Counted from the stretch's first letter, positions 45,259-56,656 are shown. The stretch is DNA of 64,000 nucleotides from Porphyra umbilicalis (GCA_002049455.2 KV918832.1:153151-217150); one strand, 5' to 3'. Notes: a model not told the origin generated them from the letters alone. Made by a program: numbers and translations.

Positions 45259-46809
45259 TCAAAAAAACTCCTTGACGACGGCGTACACCTCGTCGGGCGT
45301 CTGCGTCGCATCCATCCGGCGGACCTTGCCCTTGGCCTCATAATACTCAATGACCGGCATGCTCGTCTCGACAAACGTGGCAAACCGCTTGCGGATGCTC
45401 TCCGCATTGTCGTCGACGCGGCCGCTCGTCTCCCCGCGCTTGAGCAGCCGCGCCTCCATCACCTCCTCGGGGCAGTCGAAAAAGAGGACGAAATCAAAGT
45501 CGGACACGTCCTTCTCAAACGCCCCCGCCTGGTCGAGCTTGCGCGGGAACCCGTCGATGAGGATGCCGGGGGCGGTCGACGAGCCGATCGCGGCGGCGAG
45601 GAGGCCAATGGTGATGTCGCCGGGCACAATCTCCCCATTGGCAATCATCCGGTCAATCGCCACGCCCGTGGAGGAGCCGGACTTGACTTCGGCGCGGAGC
45701 AGGTCGCCGGCGGAAAAGTGATCAAAGTGAAACTCCTCGACCAGCCGCCCGCATTGGGTGCCCTGTGCGCGCGTGGTAAGGGGCGGAGGGAGAGACGTCG
45801 AACCGAGTTGCGGCCGTCAATGAAAGCGCAAACGTTAGTCCGGGACGAGGGTGGGCGGGACACGGAGACAAACATGACGCAGCCAATGACAAAGATGATA
45901 CACCCGCCAAAGAGCCATTGCCGTCAGTACACGGGTCCCCTGCTCATCTGTGCAGAGCAACACGACCATCAGTGGCAAGCACAATGCAGTAATCCCACAC
46001 TGTGTGCCCCACCAGGCACCTACTGTCCATAGAGAACCATGCTCTCCACGCAAAAGCAGCACAAGCCACCGCCCAGTGCCTCCCGCATCAGCCTCCACCC
46101 TCCCAGAGAGCCCCACACGTACCTTGCCTGACCCAGGCCCTCCCAGCACAAACACAATCCGTTGCTTGTCCTTTTTCTGCCCCTCCGCCGCGGCATCGTC
46201 CTTCCCCTCCTCTGCTGCAACATCCACCCCCCGCGCGTCCCGCGCCGCCCGCCCCAGGAAAGCCGCCAGCCAGCCGAGCGGGTCCGACGGCGCGACGCGG
46301 CACAGCTCCGTCAGGCCCTGCGTCAGCGACGGCACGACGCTGCCCATCAGGTACTCCTTGGCCGCCGCCCCCGACGGCAGCTCCCGCTCCCGCTCGGGGA
46401 AGAAGAAGGCCACCTGTGCCTCCACGGCCGCCGCCGACGCGGGCGCGTGCACCGCATTCTTGGCGCCGTCGACGCCAAAGCGCGCGCGCACGCTCCCCGG
46501 CGCCGACGCGCGCGCGGCGGCGGGCGACGGGGGGCCGGCGAGCTCCCCCCACGCGGCCGTCGCGTCGGCCTTGGACAGCACCAGCGCCATCACGGGGCCG
46601 GCAGAGAGGGCGGCGACGAGGTCGGCGGTCGGCACCGACGGGGTGCTCGTCGGCGGGTGGGCCTCGTAAAACTGCTCCGCGCGCGTCGGCGTCAGGGAGA
46701 GCACATCCTTGGCCGTGATGGTGAAGCCCGCGCTGGTGATGGCCGAGAGGATTTCGTCCGCGCGGGGGAAGGCGTGGGGCTTGATGAGGGCGAGGGTGGA
46801 CTCCATCAT
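45259..46809 (-). CDS. NDPK - Dpy30 - adenylate/UMP-CMP kinase fusion
   Basis: 396 residues in two exons (46809-46123 and 45762-45259), joined across a 360-bp intron with GTACGT donor. Residues 1-140 are a nucleoside diphosphate kinase domain (STLALIKPHAF, LSAGPVMAL, ARFGVDGAKNAVH with catalytic His121, FFFPERE). Residues about 154-185 are a Dpy30-type motif (EYLMGSVVPSLTQGLTELCR then PSDPLGWLAAFL). Splicing completes a P-loop GGPGSGKGTQ, followed by FSAGDLLRAEV, IDGFPRK and the short-lid ETSGRVDDNAESIRKRF typical of UMP-CMP kinase or AK1. All catalytic motifs seem present. NDPK+Dpy30 is the NME5/RSP23 layout and AK+Dpy30 that of AK7; both are linked to cilia. The three together suggest a nucleotide-handling protein, location unknown. 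The ATG pair at 46809/46806 is the only sensible start. Confidence 0.88.
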
Positions 46810-47329
46810 GGACGCGGGCAACAGGGAGAGTGCGGCGCCGGTCTGGGCGGTGTCGATGGAGAGCGCGGCAAGGGAGCGGGGAAGGCGGCGGGGGGCGGCA
46901 ACCGGCGGATGTCAAGCGGTGGTTGCGGAGGACCCGCGATATGTAGCGAGGGAGACGTGGGCGGCGGGCGGCTGCCAAGACAGACTGCGGCTGCTGCTGC
47001 CGACACGACGACTGGCAGTGGCGTACGACTGGCAGTGGCAGTAGCCCTTGCGCATGCGATCAATGCCGGCGACCGTCGGTCGAAATCATGAAAAGCTCGC
47101 GTGCTCTGACTTCTGTTTGCAGCTGCTTGCCTTGTCCAATCGTATTCACCCAAAGATAGATGCTTTGGTGACCACGACCTCGATCGCGCGGATCGCGCGG
47201 GTGCGCGATCCAGAAGAACAGCCCGACGGGCCCAGGCGATTCTCCATCTCGCAGGTCGCCTTCCCCCTTTGTCTCTCCCCCGGCCCGGTGGTAGACGTAC
47301 GTCACCCACGCCCGGCGACACGACCTGCA
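46810..47329. promoter_or_regulatory. Divergent promoter region, kinase fusion and FUN14
   Basis: 520 bases separate the two outward-facing start codons, so this must hold both promoters, possibly shared. It includes a CGATCGCGCGGATCGCGCGGGTGCGCGATC-type self-complementary stretch near 47179-47212. No TATA box is evident. Confidence 0.45.
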
Positions 47330-48116
47330 ATGTTTGCCCCCCCACCTCCCCTGCTTTTGGCGAGGCGGCTGCACCCCCGCCCGTCACACCCAGGCACCCT
47401 TGCGTCCACCACCGCCACCCCCGCCGGCCCGGCGCACCGGCGGCGGGCCGCGGCGGCCGCGAGCCTCGCCGCCGCCGCCGACCCCGGTCGCGCTATCACC
47501 GACTTCCTCGCGGGACCCCTCGGCGAGCAGCTGACGTTTGGGGGCGTCACCGGCTTTGCCACCGGCTACGCTCTCAACCGCCTCGGCCGCATCGCCCTCT
47601 TGGCCGTCGGCGTGCAGGTGTTGACCCTCCAGGCAATGGCCCACCGCGGCTGGGTCAGCGTCCACTGGTCTGTCATTGCGGATGATGTGGACCCAGGTGC
47701 TCGCGCGGCGCGCCACGGGGGGGTGGCGCGCGTCGTCAACTTGGCGGCTTACCGCGTTCCGTTTGCTGGCGCGTTCACGGCGGTACGGGAGGTGCCTCAG
47801 GAGGGAAGAGGGGCGGTTGGTGCTGAAGTGGAGTGGCCATGTCGAGTGGTTGTATTGCTCGTCGCACGTGGTCTGTGTGAGCGCAGTATTGGGCGTGCTG
47901 GTTTGCTGTCTTTTGCGCATCACATCACGTGTGCAGGCGAGCGTGTTCCTTCCAGTGGCATCCAACTAATGTACGGGTAATGTACGGGGTTCTTGTCATT
48001 GCTCCTGTGCTTGCACCTATCCCGCGGCTCTTTTTTGCACTTCTTTTTGCTCACTCGGGGCCTTTGGATTCACGCAGGGTGCCTTTGCGGGCCTGCGCTG
48101 GTCATCGCAGCGCTAG
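47330..48116 (+). CDS. FUN14 domain membrane protein
   Basis: 163 residues in two exons (47330-47782 and 48078-48116), with a 295-bp intron (donor GTACGG, acceptor after CACGCAG). FUN14 proteins are small membrane proteins of mitochondria and plastids; FUNDC1 is a mitophagy receptor in animals. Seen: an Arg/Ala/Pro-rich N-terminus of about 50 residues like an organelle transit peptide, then EQLTFGGVTGFATGYALNRL with the Gly-rich pattern of the family, a second hydrophobic segment IALLAVGVQVLTLQAM, GWVSVHWSVI, and after splicing VPFAGAFTAGAFAGLRW. Only the spliced form restores the usual FUN14 end. The start follows a short leader and is the only ATG giving a transit peptide. Confidence 0.82.
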
Positions 48117-49752
48117 GCATTGTGGGAATGCGGTTGTGCTCAGTAGCTGCGGGTGTGGCTACGCTTGCACGTTTGCCCATTGTTTGTGTACAGCCTGAGT
48201 CTTGAGATGCAAGGTGCAATGTAGGTTTTTTTTCTTGTCATGGCTCGGCTTTTTTTGTCGTCAGAAAGCAACCCCGCATGACCACCGTGTGTATGTGATG
48301 GGTCCGCGTGACGAGCGGCATCCGCGCGGACGAGCTCCCACCTTTGGTGGTGGTAAAATACATAGCGGTACCTCAGACTGCGGCGACCTGCTACGCCTGC
48401 AGACAAGATAAGATAAATGCACCTCTGCGGACAGAATGCGCAACCTGGTCGCCACGACGGTCGCTAGGCACGTGAGGCAGTTTCTGCATTGGAGGAACAC
48501 CAGCATGATTGCATCTCTGGCTGTGGCGTGGTGCGGCTGTCGAGCCGAATGAAAGCCACCTACCCATCACTCTCATTGCACCACTTCTCCGCTCATGCTA
48601 GTCGACATGAACCATCACTCAGCCTCGTTTGTGTAGGAACCCTCCCAATACCCCAGGGTGGCGGCAACAAGAACGGGCTACGCACCGAGGAAGCGCGAGC
48701 CACGACAAGATCTCTCAGAGTTTGCGTCACCGCTTCCCCACTCCTCTGAGCGCCGAAACAGGACAGTGCCACGCAATACTGCAATTGTCGACAATCGTAT
48801 CTGGCACAAGAATACGCCACGAGACCTCGGTGTCAGTCTCCACTGCCAGCACGTGGTGGTGCCTCCTTCAAAAGCAGATCGCGCTGTTCGATTCAAGAAG
48901 GCGACGCTCTAGGCCACTCATCGTCACCGCTTGCAGCAAAGACCACTGTGTGCAACCTGCACCTCGGCCAGATTTTTTTCGAATATTGCGTGAGATTGAC
49001 GGAACGGGCACCGTCAGAGACCTTCGTGTGTCTCCGGCCCCTCGCACCACGCAGCGTTTCATGACCGGCAATGCGTTTCGGGGCCTGCGTTTCGTTCCCG
49101 TTTCACCGGGCCTCGGTGCTTGTGCAGAGACGATTGTCGGAACGCAAGCACACCAAACGGGGAGGGTGCTGGGTGCGGTGTGGCGGGGACACCCTCAAAA
49201 ACCACCAGCCACTGGTTAGCCCGCATCGTTGCGTGGGCTGTCCAGGAGGGGTGTGCTCGTGTGGCGGGCGCGCGCGCCTTGCCCAGTGCCGCCCTCGCAC
49301 GCATGCACGCGATGGGCTCGTTGCACCTCCTGAGGAGGGGGGATGCAAGCAGGCCGACCTGCGCCAGAGACGCGGGTGGCACCCCTCGAACACCCGAGGC
49401 CTTGCGTGTTGGGGTGGCGCGCGTGCACGCTTTGGTTGGCTGTTGCGCGTGGAGGTTGACGAAGGGCCTTGACCGCGGGCGCTACAGTTCCGCTCCTGGG
49501 GATCGTCGCCGAGCTGCACGCCGCCTAATCCACCCACCCGAGGACCACGTGCACGGGGAGTGAGCGTGTTGCCGCCACCTCGTATTACCCGCCCGTCTAC
49601 CCGCCCGCCCTTTCTGCGCGCACGAGCCGGGGAGTGCGTTTCAGTGCTCCACCGTCGTCGCAACGGCAGGCGAGACGCTTCATCCGCTGGCCTGTATCCA
49701 CGCCGTGGCGGACGACCTGGTTGTTGCCGTGGCGACGCTGTCGCTCCGAACG
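48117..49752. other. Region without recognised genes
   Basis: Moderate GC, stops in all frames apart from short unremarkable open frames (for example 48629-49219 plus). No motifs, repeats or RNA genes were recognised. The open frame of the next gene extends back to 49564 without an ATG, so an upstream exon may lie here. Confidence 0.4.
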
Positions 49753-50772
49753 ATGCTGGGTGAACGCAAGATGCCCCCCATACCGGTCGACCGCTGCGGC
49801 CCGCCTGGAGGGGAGGTCGGGCCGGTGGGGATGGGAGAGATGGGGGGTATGGGGGAGATGGGGGGGATTGGGGCATTGGGAGGGGGCGGAGGGGGTTATG
49901 GGGCACGCCGTGCTGGCGTACCGATGGCCGTCCCGCGGCGGCAACCGGTGCGGCAGCAACCGGCGGCAAGTTTGAACGTGACGGGGAGCAGCCGCGCCTA
50001 CCAATTACCGGCCCGCCTCGGGATGCGCAGTAGGGATGCTGCCACCGTTCATGTTGCTTCCTCGTGGTCGGCCGGCGGGTCTTTGCAACAGCGAGGCGGG
50101 CGGCCGACGGTCGCCCTGACGGGGAGCTTTTCTGGCGCACCGGCCGGCGGTCGTGATTGCGGTGGCGATGGTGGGTCCATGGATTCATTTTCCCCTGTGG
50201 GGAGACGTGCGGCAAAGGCGGCGGCCGCGGTGGCGGCAGCGGCAGCGGCAGCATCGGCAGGGACGGAAACGAAACACACGAGCGGCCTTCGTGGCCACCT
50301 CAGGAGCGAGTCCCGCTCCATCTCCTCTACGTCGGCGTTGTCAACCCTGAGCACCTTGCGTGGCACGGCGAGCGCGGGACAGACGCCGCCGTCTCCCGTG
50401 TTTCTTCCCGCCACAAAACCGGCACTGATGTCCATTTTTGCGACGAGCGCGCCGACACGGGCCGACGCGGTGGGCGCCCCTGCTGCCGCAGCGGCCCCTC
50501 ACCAAATGGTGTACGACGCGGCGAGGCCGTCCTCTTCGGCGCCGGCGACGGCCATGTGGGCTCCGCCGGGGCGTCGGGCGGCCGCAGATGTCAGCGACGA
50601 TGAAAGTGAGGCGTCGGTGTGCAGCTTCTCGGGCGCCTCCGAGGCGGTTGTGGCGCCAGACGCGTTCGTGGGTGCGGGGCTGTCGCCGGCGGACGGCCTC
50701 GCCCTCGACGTGGACCTGTGGCCGACGGCCACCGAGCCGCACGTTTGGCTGCCGTTGGAGCACCAGTGCTGA
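49753..50772 (+). CDS. Ser/Ala/Gly-rich protein, unknown
   Basis: 339 residues from ATG 49753 (MLGERKMPPIPVDR). The same frame is open upstream (ETLHPLACIHAVADDLVVAV) back to 49564, so the first exon may lie further upstream. Features: a Met/Gly repeat (GPVGMGEMGGMGEMGG), a serine-rich middle (SESRSISSTSALSTLSTLRG), an acidic-serine patch VSDDESEASVCSFSGASEA suited to phosphorylation, and the end ATEPHVWLPLEHQC. No membrane segment or known domain. It reads as a genuine disordered, possibly regulatory protein, and is convergent with the p24 gene. Confidence 0.55.
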   Translation: MLGERKMPPIPVDRCGPPGGEVGPVGMGEMGGMGEMGGIGALGGGGGGYGARRAGVPMAVPRRQPVRQQPAASLNVTGSSRAYQLPARLGMRSRDAATVHVASSWSAGGSLQQRGGRPTVALTGSFSGAPAGGRDCGGDGGSMDSFSPVGRRAAKAAAAVAAAAAAASAGTETKHTSGLRGHLRSESRSISSTSALSTLSTLRGTASAGQTPPSPVFLPATKPALMSIFATSAPTRADAVGAPAAAAAPHQMVYDAARPSSSAPATAMWAPPGRRAAADVSDDESEASVCSFSGASEAVVAPDAFVGAGLSPADGLALDVDLWPTATEPHVWLPLEHQC

Positions 50773-52003
50773 TGGTCGGTTGTGGGCGACTGGCCGTCGT
50801 GCCATGCCGAATCACGGCTTGGTCGGGGTGGAGGTGATGTGGCGACATCACCAGTGGCCGCGGCGGCGACGGCGGCGGTGGCGGCAGTGCCTGTCGCCCG
50901 GCCGACTGGTGCATCTGTGTTTGGAGCGCGGCCGCCGCAGGGGCGCACTCGTGGGTGTCCCCTCGGGTGTGGCAGGCAGCGCTGGCGCGCAGATGCTTTG
51001 GTCGGCGGCGTGGGCGGTGACGTCTTTCGGCGGCGGGGGCGAGGTCATGCATGTGTGCGTCCATGCACTTCTCCGACGGCTGCGGCAATGCTCCAGCGTT
51101 CACGGGGGGTGTCGTGGCCTTGCCATTGTACCTCCCCGTGTCATGCCCGGCATGCATCTGGCGCCCGTTCCTGACGCTGGCTGGAGGCGAGCCCCTTCGT
51201 CGCGCTTTTGGGCGCGGGGGTGGCTGTTCGGCGCCAGCAAGGAGGTGGGTGCTCTTGGTCAGTTTGCATGCCGCGCGTCCACTTGCTTGGCCTCTTTGGG
51301 GGAGATTTTGTGTCCATCTCTTTGTACAGGTGTGCTGCACCCCGCCGGTGGCAACGGTTGAACGCACACACCTCACCTACTGCGCTGTGTATCTTTGTGT
51401 GTGCCTCTGCCCCTTTTCTTTGAGTTCCTTTCCTCTCTTTGTATTGTGGAAGGATGGGAGCCTGCTTTTCTGCACGGGGCACGTGCGGGGTGAGCCACCC
51501 ACCATGTGCGCCGTGCTGAGTCGGTGGCCTGACGTATCCTGTCGGCGTGTACAGTTTTATCAGTGGCCACGTCTGTGTCTTGGCACCATGAATACAACCA
51601 TCGCCTCGAGCGTTGTCAATCCCTTGCGGTTGTGTCCATGCAACGGGCATGGCGCCCGCCGCTCCTCACCAAGGTGCCACGCATGGCATGGCAGCGTTCT
51701 CCACGTTGCCGCGGCGACAGGGTCGGCATTCTGCTGGTCCCGGCCGCGGCTCCATGCGTCGTCCAACGGGCCTCGTCGGCTGTTTTTCTCCGTCTTGGTG
51801 CCACACGGTCCACCCACCGATAGGCGGGAGCGCGGGGCGGCAGACACGCCCGCCACGACCACGGCTGCCGACTGGCTTTCTGTTGCGTTGCGTCGCCGGC
51901 GTGACGCGCCGTGCGCACCATCAGAGCCGACGCCGACATAGCCTTGACAGGCCCTCCCCCCGCCCCCGCCCCCCCCCCCCCCACGCGTCGCCTCGCACCC
52001 CCC
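50773..52003. other. Spacer between convergent genes
   Basis: No gene recognised. GT-rich and T-rich stretches (51380-51450) look like untranslated or intron sequence. The long minus-strand frame continuing from the p24 gene to 51616 is probably read-through in stop-poor DNA. Confidence 0.4.
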
Positions 52004-52283
52004 TCAGCCGTACCACCGCACCGTCCGCCGTGCGCGGGACACCCCCCCCACCCCACCCACACCCCCACCTCGGCCGCCAAGGCCGCCACCGCCACCCCCG
52101 CGCCCACGTGCACGGCGCGGAGGACCGGCGCGAGCGCCGCCACGTGCGCCACGGCGGCCGCACGCTCCGCCTCGGCCGCCGCCCGCACCGCAGCGGCCAC
52201 GGCGGCGAGGCCGGCGACCTCGGCCGCCGCCGCGGCGGTCAGCAGGTCCGCTGTGGCGGCGGCGGTGGGGAACCCCGCCGCGC

Positions 52284-52322
<39 letters not shown>

Positions 52323-52998
52323 CGACCGCGCTGGGGGTGCGGCCGCCGCCGCGGCCGAGGGCGAGCGGGGGCGCCCACGGCGGGCGCCCCGCCGTCCACC
52401 GCAGCACGACCGTCACGGGGTGGTCGCCGGCCATGACGCACACCTCGTACGTGTCGGCGTGTTCGGCGACGGTGGCGCCCGCGGGGAGGCCCTCCTCCTC
52501 GTCGACGCCCGAGTGGGAGCCGCGCCACAGGGGGGGGTTGGTCCACGAAAAGGGGCCCCCGCCGCCCGTGTTGGCGCTGCCGCCCGAGAGGGGGGACGCG
52601 TAGAGGGTGGCCCCGTCGAGCGTGTGCACCGCCACCCGCACGCCGTGGTCGCCCCCGTGGCTGTGGGCGGCCGCACGGCCGCCGCCGTGCCGCCCGTGCG
52701 CCGCCGTCACACGGAGGAGGGCGGTCATGGCGCGGCCCGTGGGCATCTCGTCGGTAAAACACCGTGTCGCGCCCGCGTCCAAGCTCAGGTGCACCCCCGA
52801 CGGGGTGGCGGCCGCGTCGCGCGCGGCGGCGGCGGCGGCAGCATGGTAGGCAACCCCCGCGACGGCCGCCGGTGGGGTGGTCATCGCCGCTACAGTCGCG
52901 ATGGCGACCGCCACCACCAGTACCCGCCGCCGCAGGGGCGGATGAGAGCCGGGGGGGGCGCGCCGCCGCCGCCGCCGGTGGGGGGGAGCGCCACCCAT
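52004..52998 (-). CDS. p24/emp24 family (GOLD domain) cargo receptor
   Basis: p24 proteins are type I membrane proteins cycling between ER and Golgi in COPI/COPII vesicles. Seen from ATG 52998: a basic start and signal peptide (RRRVLVVAVAIATVAAM, residues about 23-40); a GOLD domain (residues about 69-202) with the two expected cysteines, GATRCFTDEMPTG (Cys80) and ADTYEVCVMAGDH (Cys187), plus VAVHTLDGATLYA and FSWTN; a Gly run; an Ala-rich helical stretch (240-290) in the coiled-coil position; and a hydrophobic segment VHVGAGVAVAALAAEVGVW (about 296-314). The open frame runs on to 51616, but a one-base change in the G run after the helix gives SRARRTVRWYG and a stop at 52004, a short basic cytosolic tail as expected. 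The 3' end is therefore tentative. Confidence 0.72.
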
Positions 52999-53423
52999 GG
53001 CGTGACAGCTGTCGCTAGGGGAGTGGGAGGCGAGCTAGGATGAGAGAGAAAGGCGAAAGCAGCATGCGGTGGGCAGGGGCAGGAAGGAAATGTAACAGTA
53101 GGGATGCGGTTCGTCGGCCCTGGTCGACGGAGGGGAGGACGTGGGGCGGGGCGGGAGGCAAGCAGCCGCCGCATTCGCGCGACCCCATCAAACCGCGCAG
53201 GCCGCCACCTCGCTCGCCATCGTCGGGTGGACGGGTCGGCAGTGGATACAGGGCTGGGGGAATGCCATGGCACGGGAGGAGGGGGGGCGAGCGACGTCCG
53301 CGGTGTTGGCCGTGACGCTTGACACGGCGGCACCAGACGCGATGACCGCGTTGACGGCATCGATTTTCGCCCTTTAATTCGACCGACAACCTCCGCGTCC
53401 GCCGCGGTCGCCAAGCGCGGGAC
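52999..53423. promoter_or_regulatory. Upstream region of the p24 gene
   Basis: No coding signal recognised. As the sequence directly 5' of the p24 start, it should hold its leader and promoter; no defined motif seen. It ends at the TA-flanked MITE. Confidence 0.3.
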
Positions 53424-53425
53424 TA

Positions 53426-54101
53426 GAGAGCGTCGGCAAGTCGGGCGTGGGTATCAAATGTGGGTAGAATGTGGGTCGCCGACCCACGTCGGATGTACCC
53501 ACATCTTACCCACATTTAGCGTCGGCAAGTGTTCAAATAACGGTCGACACGATTTGAGCTCTCCACATCTACCGCAACGGCACAGCAGCGACCTCTGTGC
53601 GAGCAACACCTTCCAATTGACCTCCACACCTCCACCCCAAGCACCATCACCTCTTTCCCCTTGGGGAGACGCCCCGGCCGACCATATGACATGGCGGCGG
53701 TCGATGGAGATGGGATACAGTGGGCATAGTCCGAGTTTTTGGATGGAGGGGCGCCGGCAGTTAAGGGCGTGGGGGGGGGGGGGGGTGACGGCATCGGGGG
53801 GGGTATGGTGCCGGTTGACAAAGGCAGCTTGTACGGTGCAAGATGATGCGCCTTCTCGATACACCCGAAACTGGAGACACAAGCGCCCGTGGTGGGCGCC
53901 AAGCCCGGGCTGAGACGAGCGGTGGTGGCACAACCAGCGCCACGTGTGTGGCCACGTGGTCTTCACCGACCGGTATTTGGCGTGGGTCGGATGACCCAGA
54001 TAGCCACAAATGGGGTCCAAATGTGGGTACCAGCTGTAACGTGGCATGAAACGTGTCCCCGACCCACGCCACCGACCCACATTTGACTTGCCGACGCTCT
54101 C
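53426..54101 (-). mobile_element. TA-flanked MITE, solo copy
   Basis: 676 bp, flanked by TA (53424-53425 and 54102-54103), with perfect 17-bp terminal inverted repeats GAGAGCGTCGGCAAGTC. Its interior is the reverse complement of the MITE in the 3.78-kb units, with many scattered differences, so it is an independent and distinctly older or separate insertion. No coding content is supported. The minus-strand frame through it (53454-54317) is a read-through. Confidence 0.88.
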
Positions 54102-54561
54102 TACTGTCACGAAAAATGGGCTCGGACCCGAGGGTGCCTCTGTGAAACGTACGAGCAGCAGGGGCTGCCTGGGAGGCACTGTAGGCGTTGTGGCGCTTTT
54201 GGTTGTGGGCGTTGCCGTCCTGGCGTCGTCAACCATAGGAACACGGGGCTTTGGTGTCTCACTTCTGTCTGGCAGGTGAGCACAGGTTTCATGGGTGCTC
54301 CTTCGGCAGGGACACAACCAGCCGCACGCGTGCCATTCTCAAGACCCGTCGCCCTGGCAGGGCGAGCCGCATGTGGGGTGGGACGACCCAACGTCGCGCC
54401 GCGCTCCCCCCTGACTCACATGAGCAGCATGTATCCCACACTCTGGGTTTCGCCCGTCTGGGAGACAGCACGTTGCAGGCCAAGAGCACCGCCGTATGCC
54501 AACAGCCGTGTGTGCGCGCCGATGGCGCAAGTCGTACGTCGATTACCGCATGTGTAACGTA

Positions 54562-55347
54562 CAGTACGTACCCAATATTATTTGCCCACCCTGGAAAGGC
54601 GATTGCTGTCGTCAATGGGATTGGATAATCGGCCTCTCTGGCCCTGATCTGCCACATTCTGGGGACTTGTGCGTGGAGCGTTCACCCGGTGACCTACGAA
54701 GAAACGCCCCCAGCTTGTCACCAGCGGATAGAAACTCACCAGAACCATCATGGCGGGATGTCGAAGGACCCCCATCACCCCTCTGCAGGTAGGCGCGATC
54801 AAGGAGATGTTCGCCACCAAACAGCTCAACGGCGACATGGCAACGTCCATCAGCCACAATCGAAGAACGGATGCTTACGTCGCTACCGCCACTCGGGGGT
54901 ATGGCGGGCTGGCTGCGAATGTAAACAGGGGCAGGACAAAGGTGGTGAGTGAATGCAAGCTGCCCGGGCTCCGTCTGCTGGAGCAGGACGCCCCCTTCGC
55001 CAGTCTGGCAGAAAATAATGAATAACACGATGCCGAGAGCACCAACACTGCTGGAGGGCCCTCTCTCCCCCACTTGTCTTTCCAAACGATGCAGAAGGCC
55101 GTCAAGAGCCTTGGATCGTCATCTCGTTCTCCTGCCAAGAAAGTTCTTCTCGTCTTACAACAAGGACACACGCCTCGTGGACGAGGAACCACGGGTCGGG
55201 GACCGACCACTGGGTGTTGGTCTTCTTCTCCGACAAAGGCTCCTTTGTAGTGCGGCAGCAGCAAGCGCGGTTGGTGTGACGCCGGTCTCAGCAACCGTGC
55301 GCATTGGCCACGGATAGGGGTGGACAAGTAATATTGGGTACGTACTG
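54562..55347 (+). mobile_element. Tc1/mariner-like element, internally shortened
   Basis: 786 bp, flanked by TA (54560-54561 and 55348-55349). Terminal inverted repeats of about 30 bp begin CAGTACGTACCCAATATTA with two mismatches between the ends; a CAGT start is common in Tc1/mariner. It is shorter than the roughly 1.3 kb or more needed for a complete element, and no DDE catalytic region is recognised. Confidence 0.8.
54750..55025 (+). pseudogene. Possible helix-turn-helix remnant in the Tc1/mariner-like element
   Basis: Open frame of 91 codons from ATG 54750 containing TPITPLQVGAIKEMFATKQL then ATSISHNRRTDAYVATATRG, a pattern like the N-terminal helix-turn-helix of Tc1/mariner transposases. 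A donor-like GTGAGT follows VNRGRTKVV near 54942. The catalytic part is missing. Similarity is weak and is judged mainly from its place inside the element. Confidence 0.3.
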
Positions 55348-55561
55348 TACATTATCTTCCTCGGTTCACTGTACACACCGACGCACCGGCCGTGAAGCCC
55401 ACGGTGGCGGCCAGCCAAGCATGGTCGGGAGGAGATGGTCCACGCCCCATACTGGGACAGGCGCGATCCGCGCCATCAAGCGCCCACTGGTCCCCGGCGC
55501 TCTCCAACCTCCTCCCCGGCTCCCCCCCCGCACCCCTCATGTTTCCCCCTCACGCCGTAAG

Positions 55562-56117
55562 CTACGTCAAGAGCGCGCCCGGGACAAAAAAGGGCGGCGC
55601 AGCCTCCTCCTCCTCCGTCGCCTGCGACAGCAGCACCGCGACGGCGCGGTCAAACGGGGGCATACTCCCAGACGACGTGCGGAAGAGGTCGCCGCTCAGC
55701 GCGTGCGCGCCGGAGGTGTCGTCATCGCCGCCAGCGACGACCCCGCCAATGCCAGTGGAGGCGACGACACCGCGGGCGTCAAGCAGCGCTGCCGAACTCT
55801 CACCGTCGACTATTGGTTGAGGAAGTGGCGGGAGCGACGCACCTCCCACCCCCGCGGCGATACGCTCCCCGCCGCCACACGGCGGCACAGGGAGCACAAT
55901 GCCGAGGGAGCCCATACACAGGTCCGTCACGGACGCGCTCGGCGTTGGTAAGGTGCCTAGACTCGCGGCACCGACGACCTCATCCCTTGGTTGCGGAGCC
56001 GCAGGGGCTGCCCACCCAGAGTGGTCTGCACCTTCTGCCGGAGGGGGTGCACGTTGCGCCGCTGCTGTCGGCGCTGGCTGGGTCGCGGTGGGGGGCAAGC
56101 GCGCTTGGGTAGGCTGC
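55562..56117 (-). CDS. Candidate last exon of an unknown host gene
   Basis: Minus-strand open frame ending SQATEEEEAAPPFFVPGALL at the stop 55562-55564. Natural stretches include EVVGAASLGTLPTPSASVTD, MGSLGIVLPVPP and FRTSSGSMPPFDRAVAVLLS. A TTTACTCGTGCAG acceptor-like sequence near 56118 could start the exon. No domain is recognised and no upstream exon was identified. The Tc1/mariner-like element ends 215 bases from its stop. Confidence 0.3.
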
Positions 56118-56487
56118 ACGAGTAAACTGAAGTGGGGGGGGAAATGGGGGGCGGGTGCGGGGAGGGGGGGACGAGACGCGGGGGAAGGGCGCGGGTCGTG
56201 GGCCTTGCTGTGCACGGGACAGAGAGATTGTCTGGCCTTTGCAAAAAGGGGCAGGGCGGGGGTGCAGGGAAGCTGGAAGGGGGGGTCAACAACTGCTGCC
56301 GCCAGATGGGGACGAGAAACGGGAAAAGGAGAGCAACGCCGGGGCCCTTCCCTACCAGCACGTGAGGAGCTGCGACCACCTCCCCCGAGCTGCTCACCTT
56401 GGAGTGAGGCAAAGACACGGGGGTGCACCCCCTGGGCGGGAACGGGACTGCGGGACGACGGGTCACTGGCACATATCCGGGCCCTTT

Positions 56488-56656
56488 GTGACTAAGCTAT
56501 TAATACACCCAACCAATACGGGCCACTGACACTAGACAGGTCATGAGGCCACTTGCGGGCCCAGGGTCCCCGGCCGTGACTAAGCTACACCCAACCAATA
56601 CGGGCCACTGACACTAGACAGATCATGAGGCCACTTGCGGGCCCAGGGTCCCCGGC
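56488..56656. repeat. Tandem duplication, 87- and 81-bp copies
   Basis: Copies 56488-56574 and 56576-56656 are nearly identical; the first has a 6-base insertion (ATTAAT) and a G/A difference. They lie just downstream of the small secreted-peptide gene and may be part of its 3' region. Confidence 0.85.

Noticed and set aside
53454-54317. A 287-codon minus-strand frame
   Set aside because: It reads straight through the MITE and both its ends, so it is a chance read-through.
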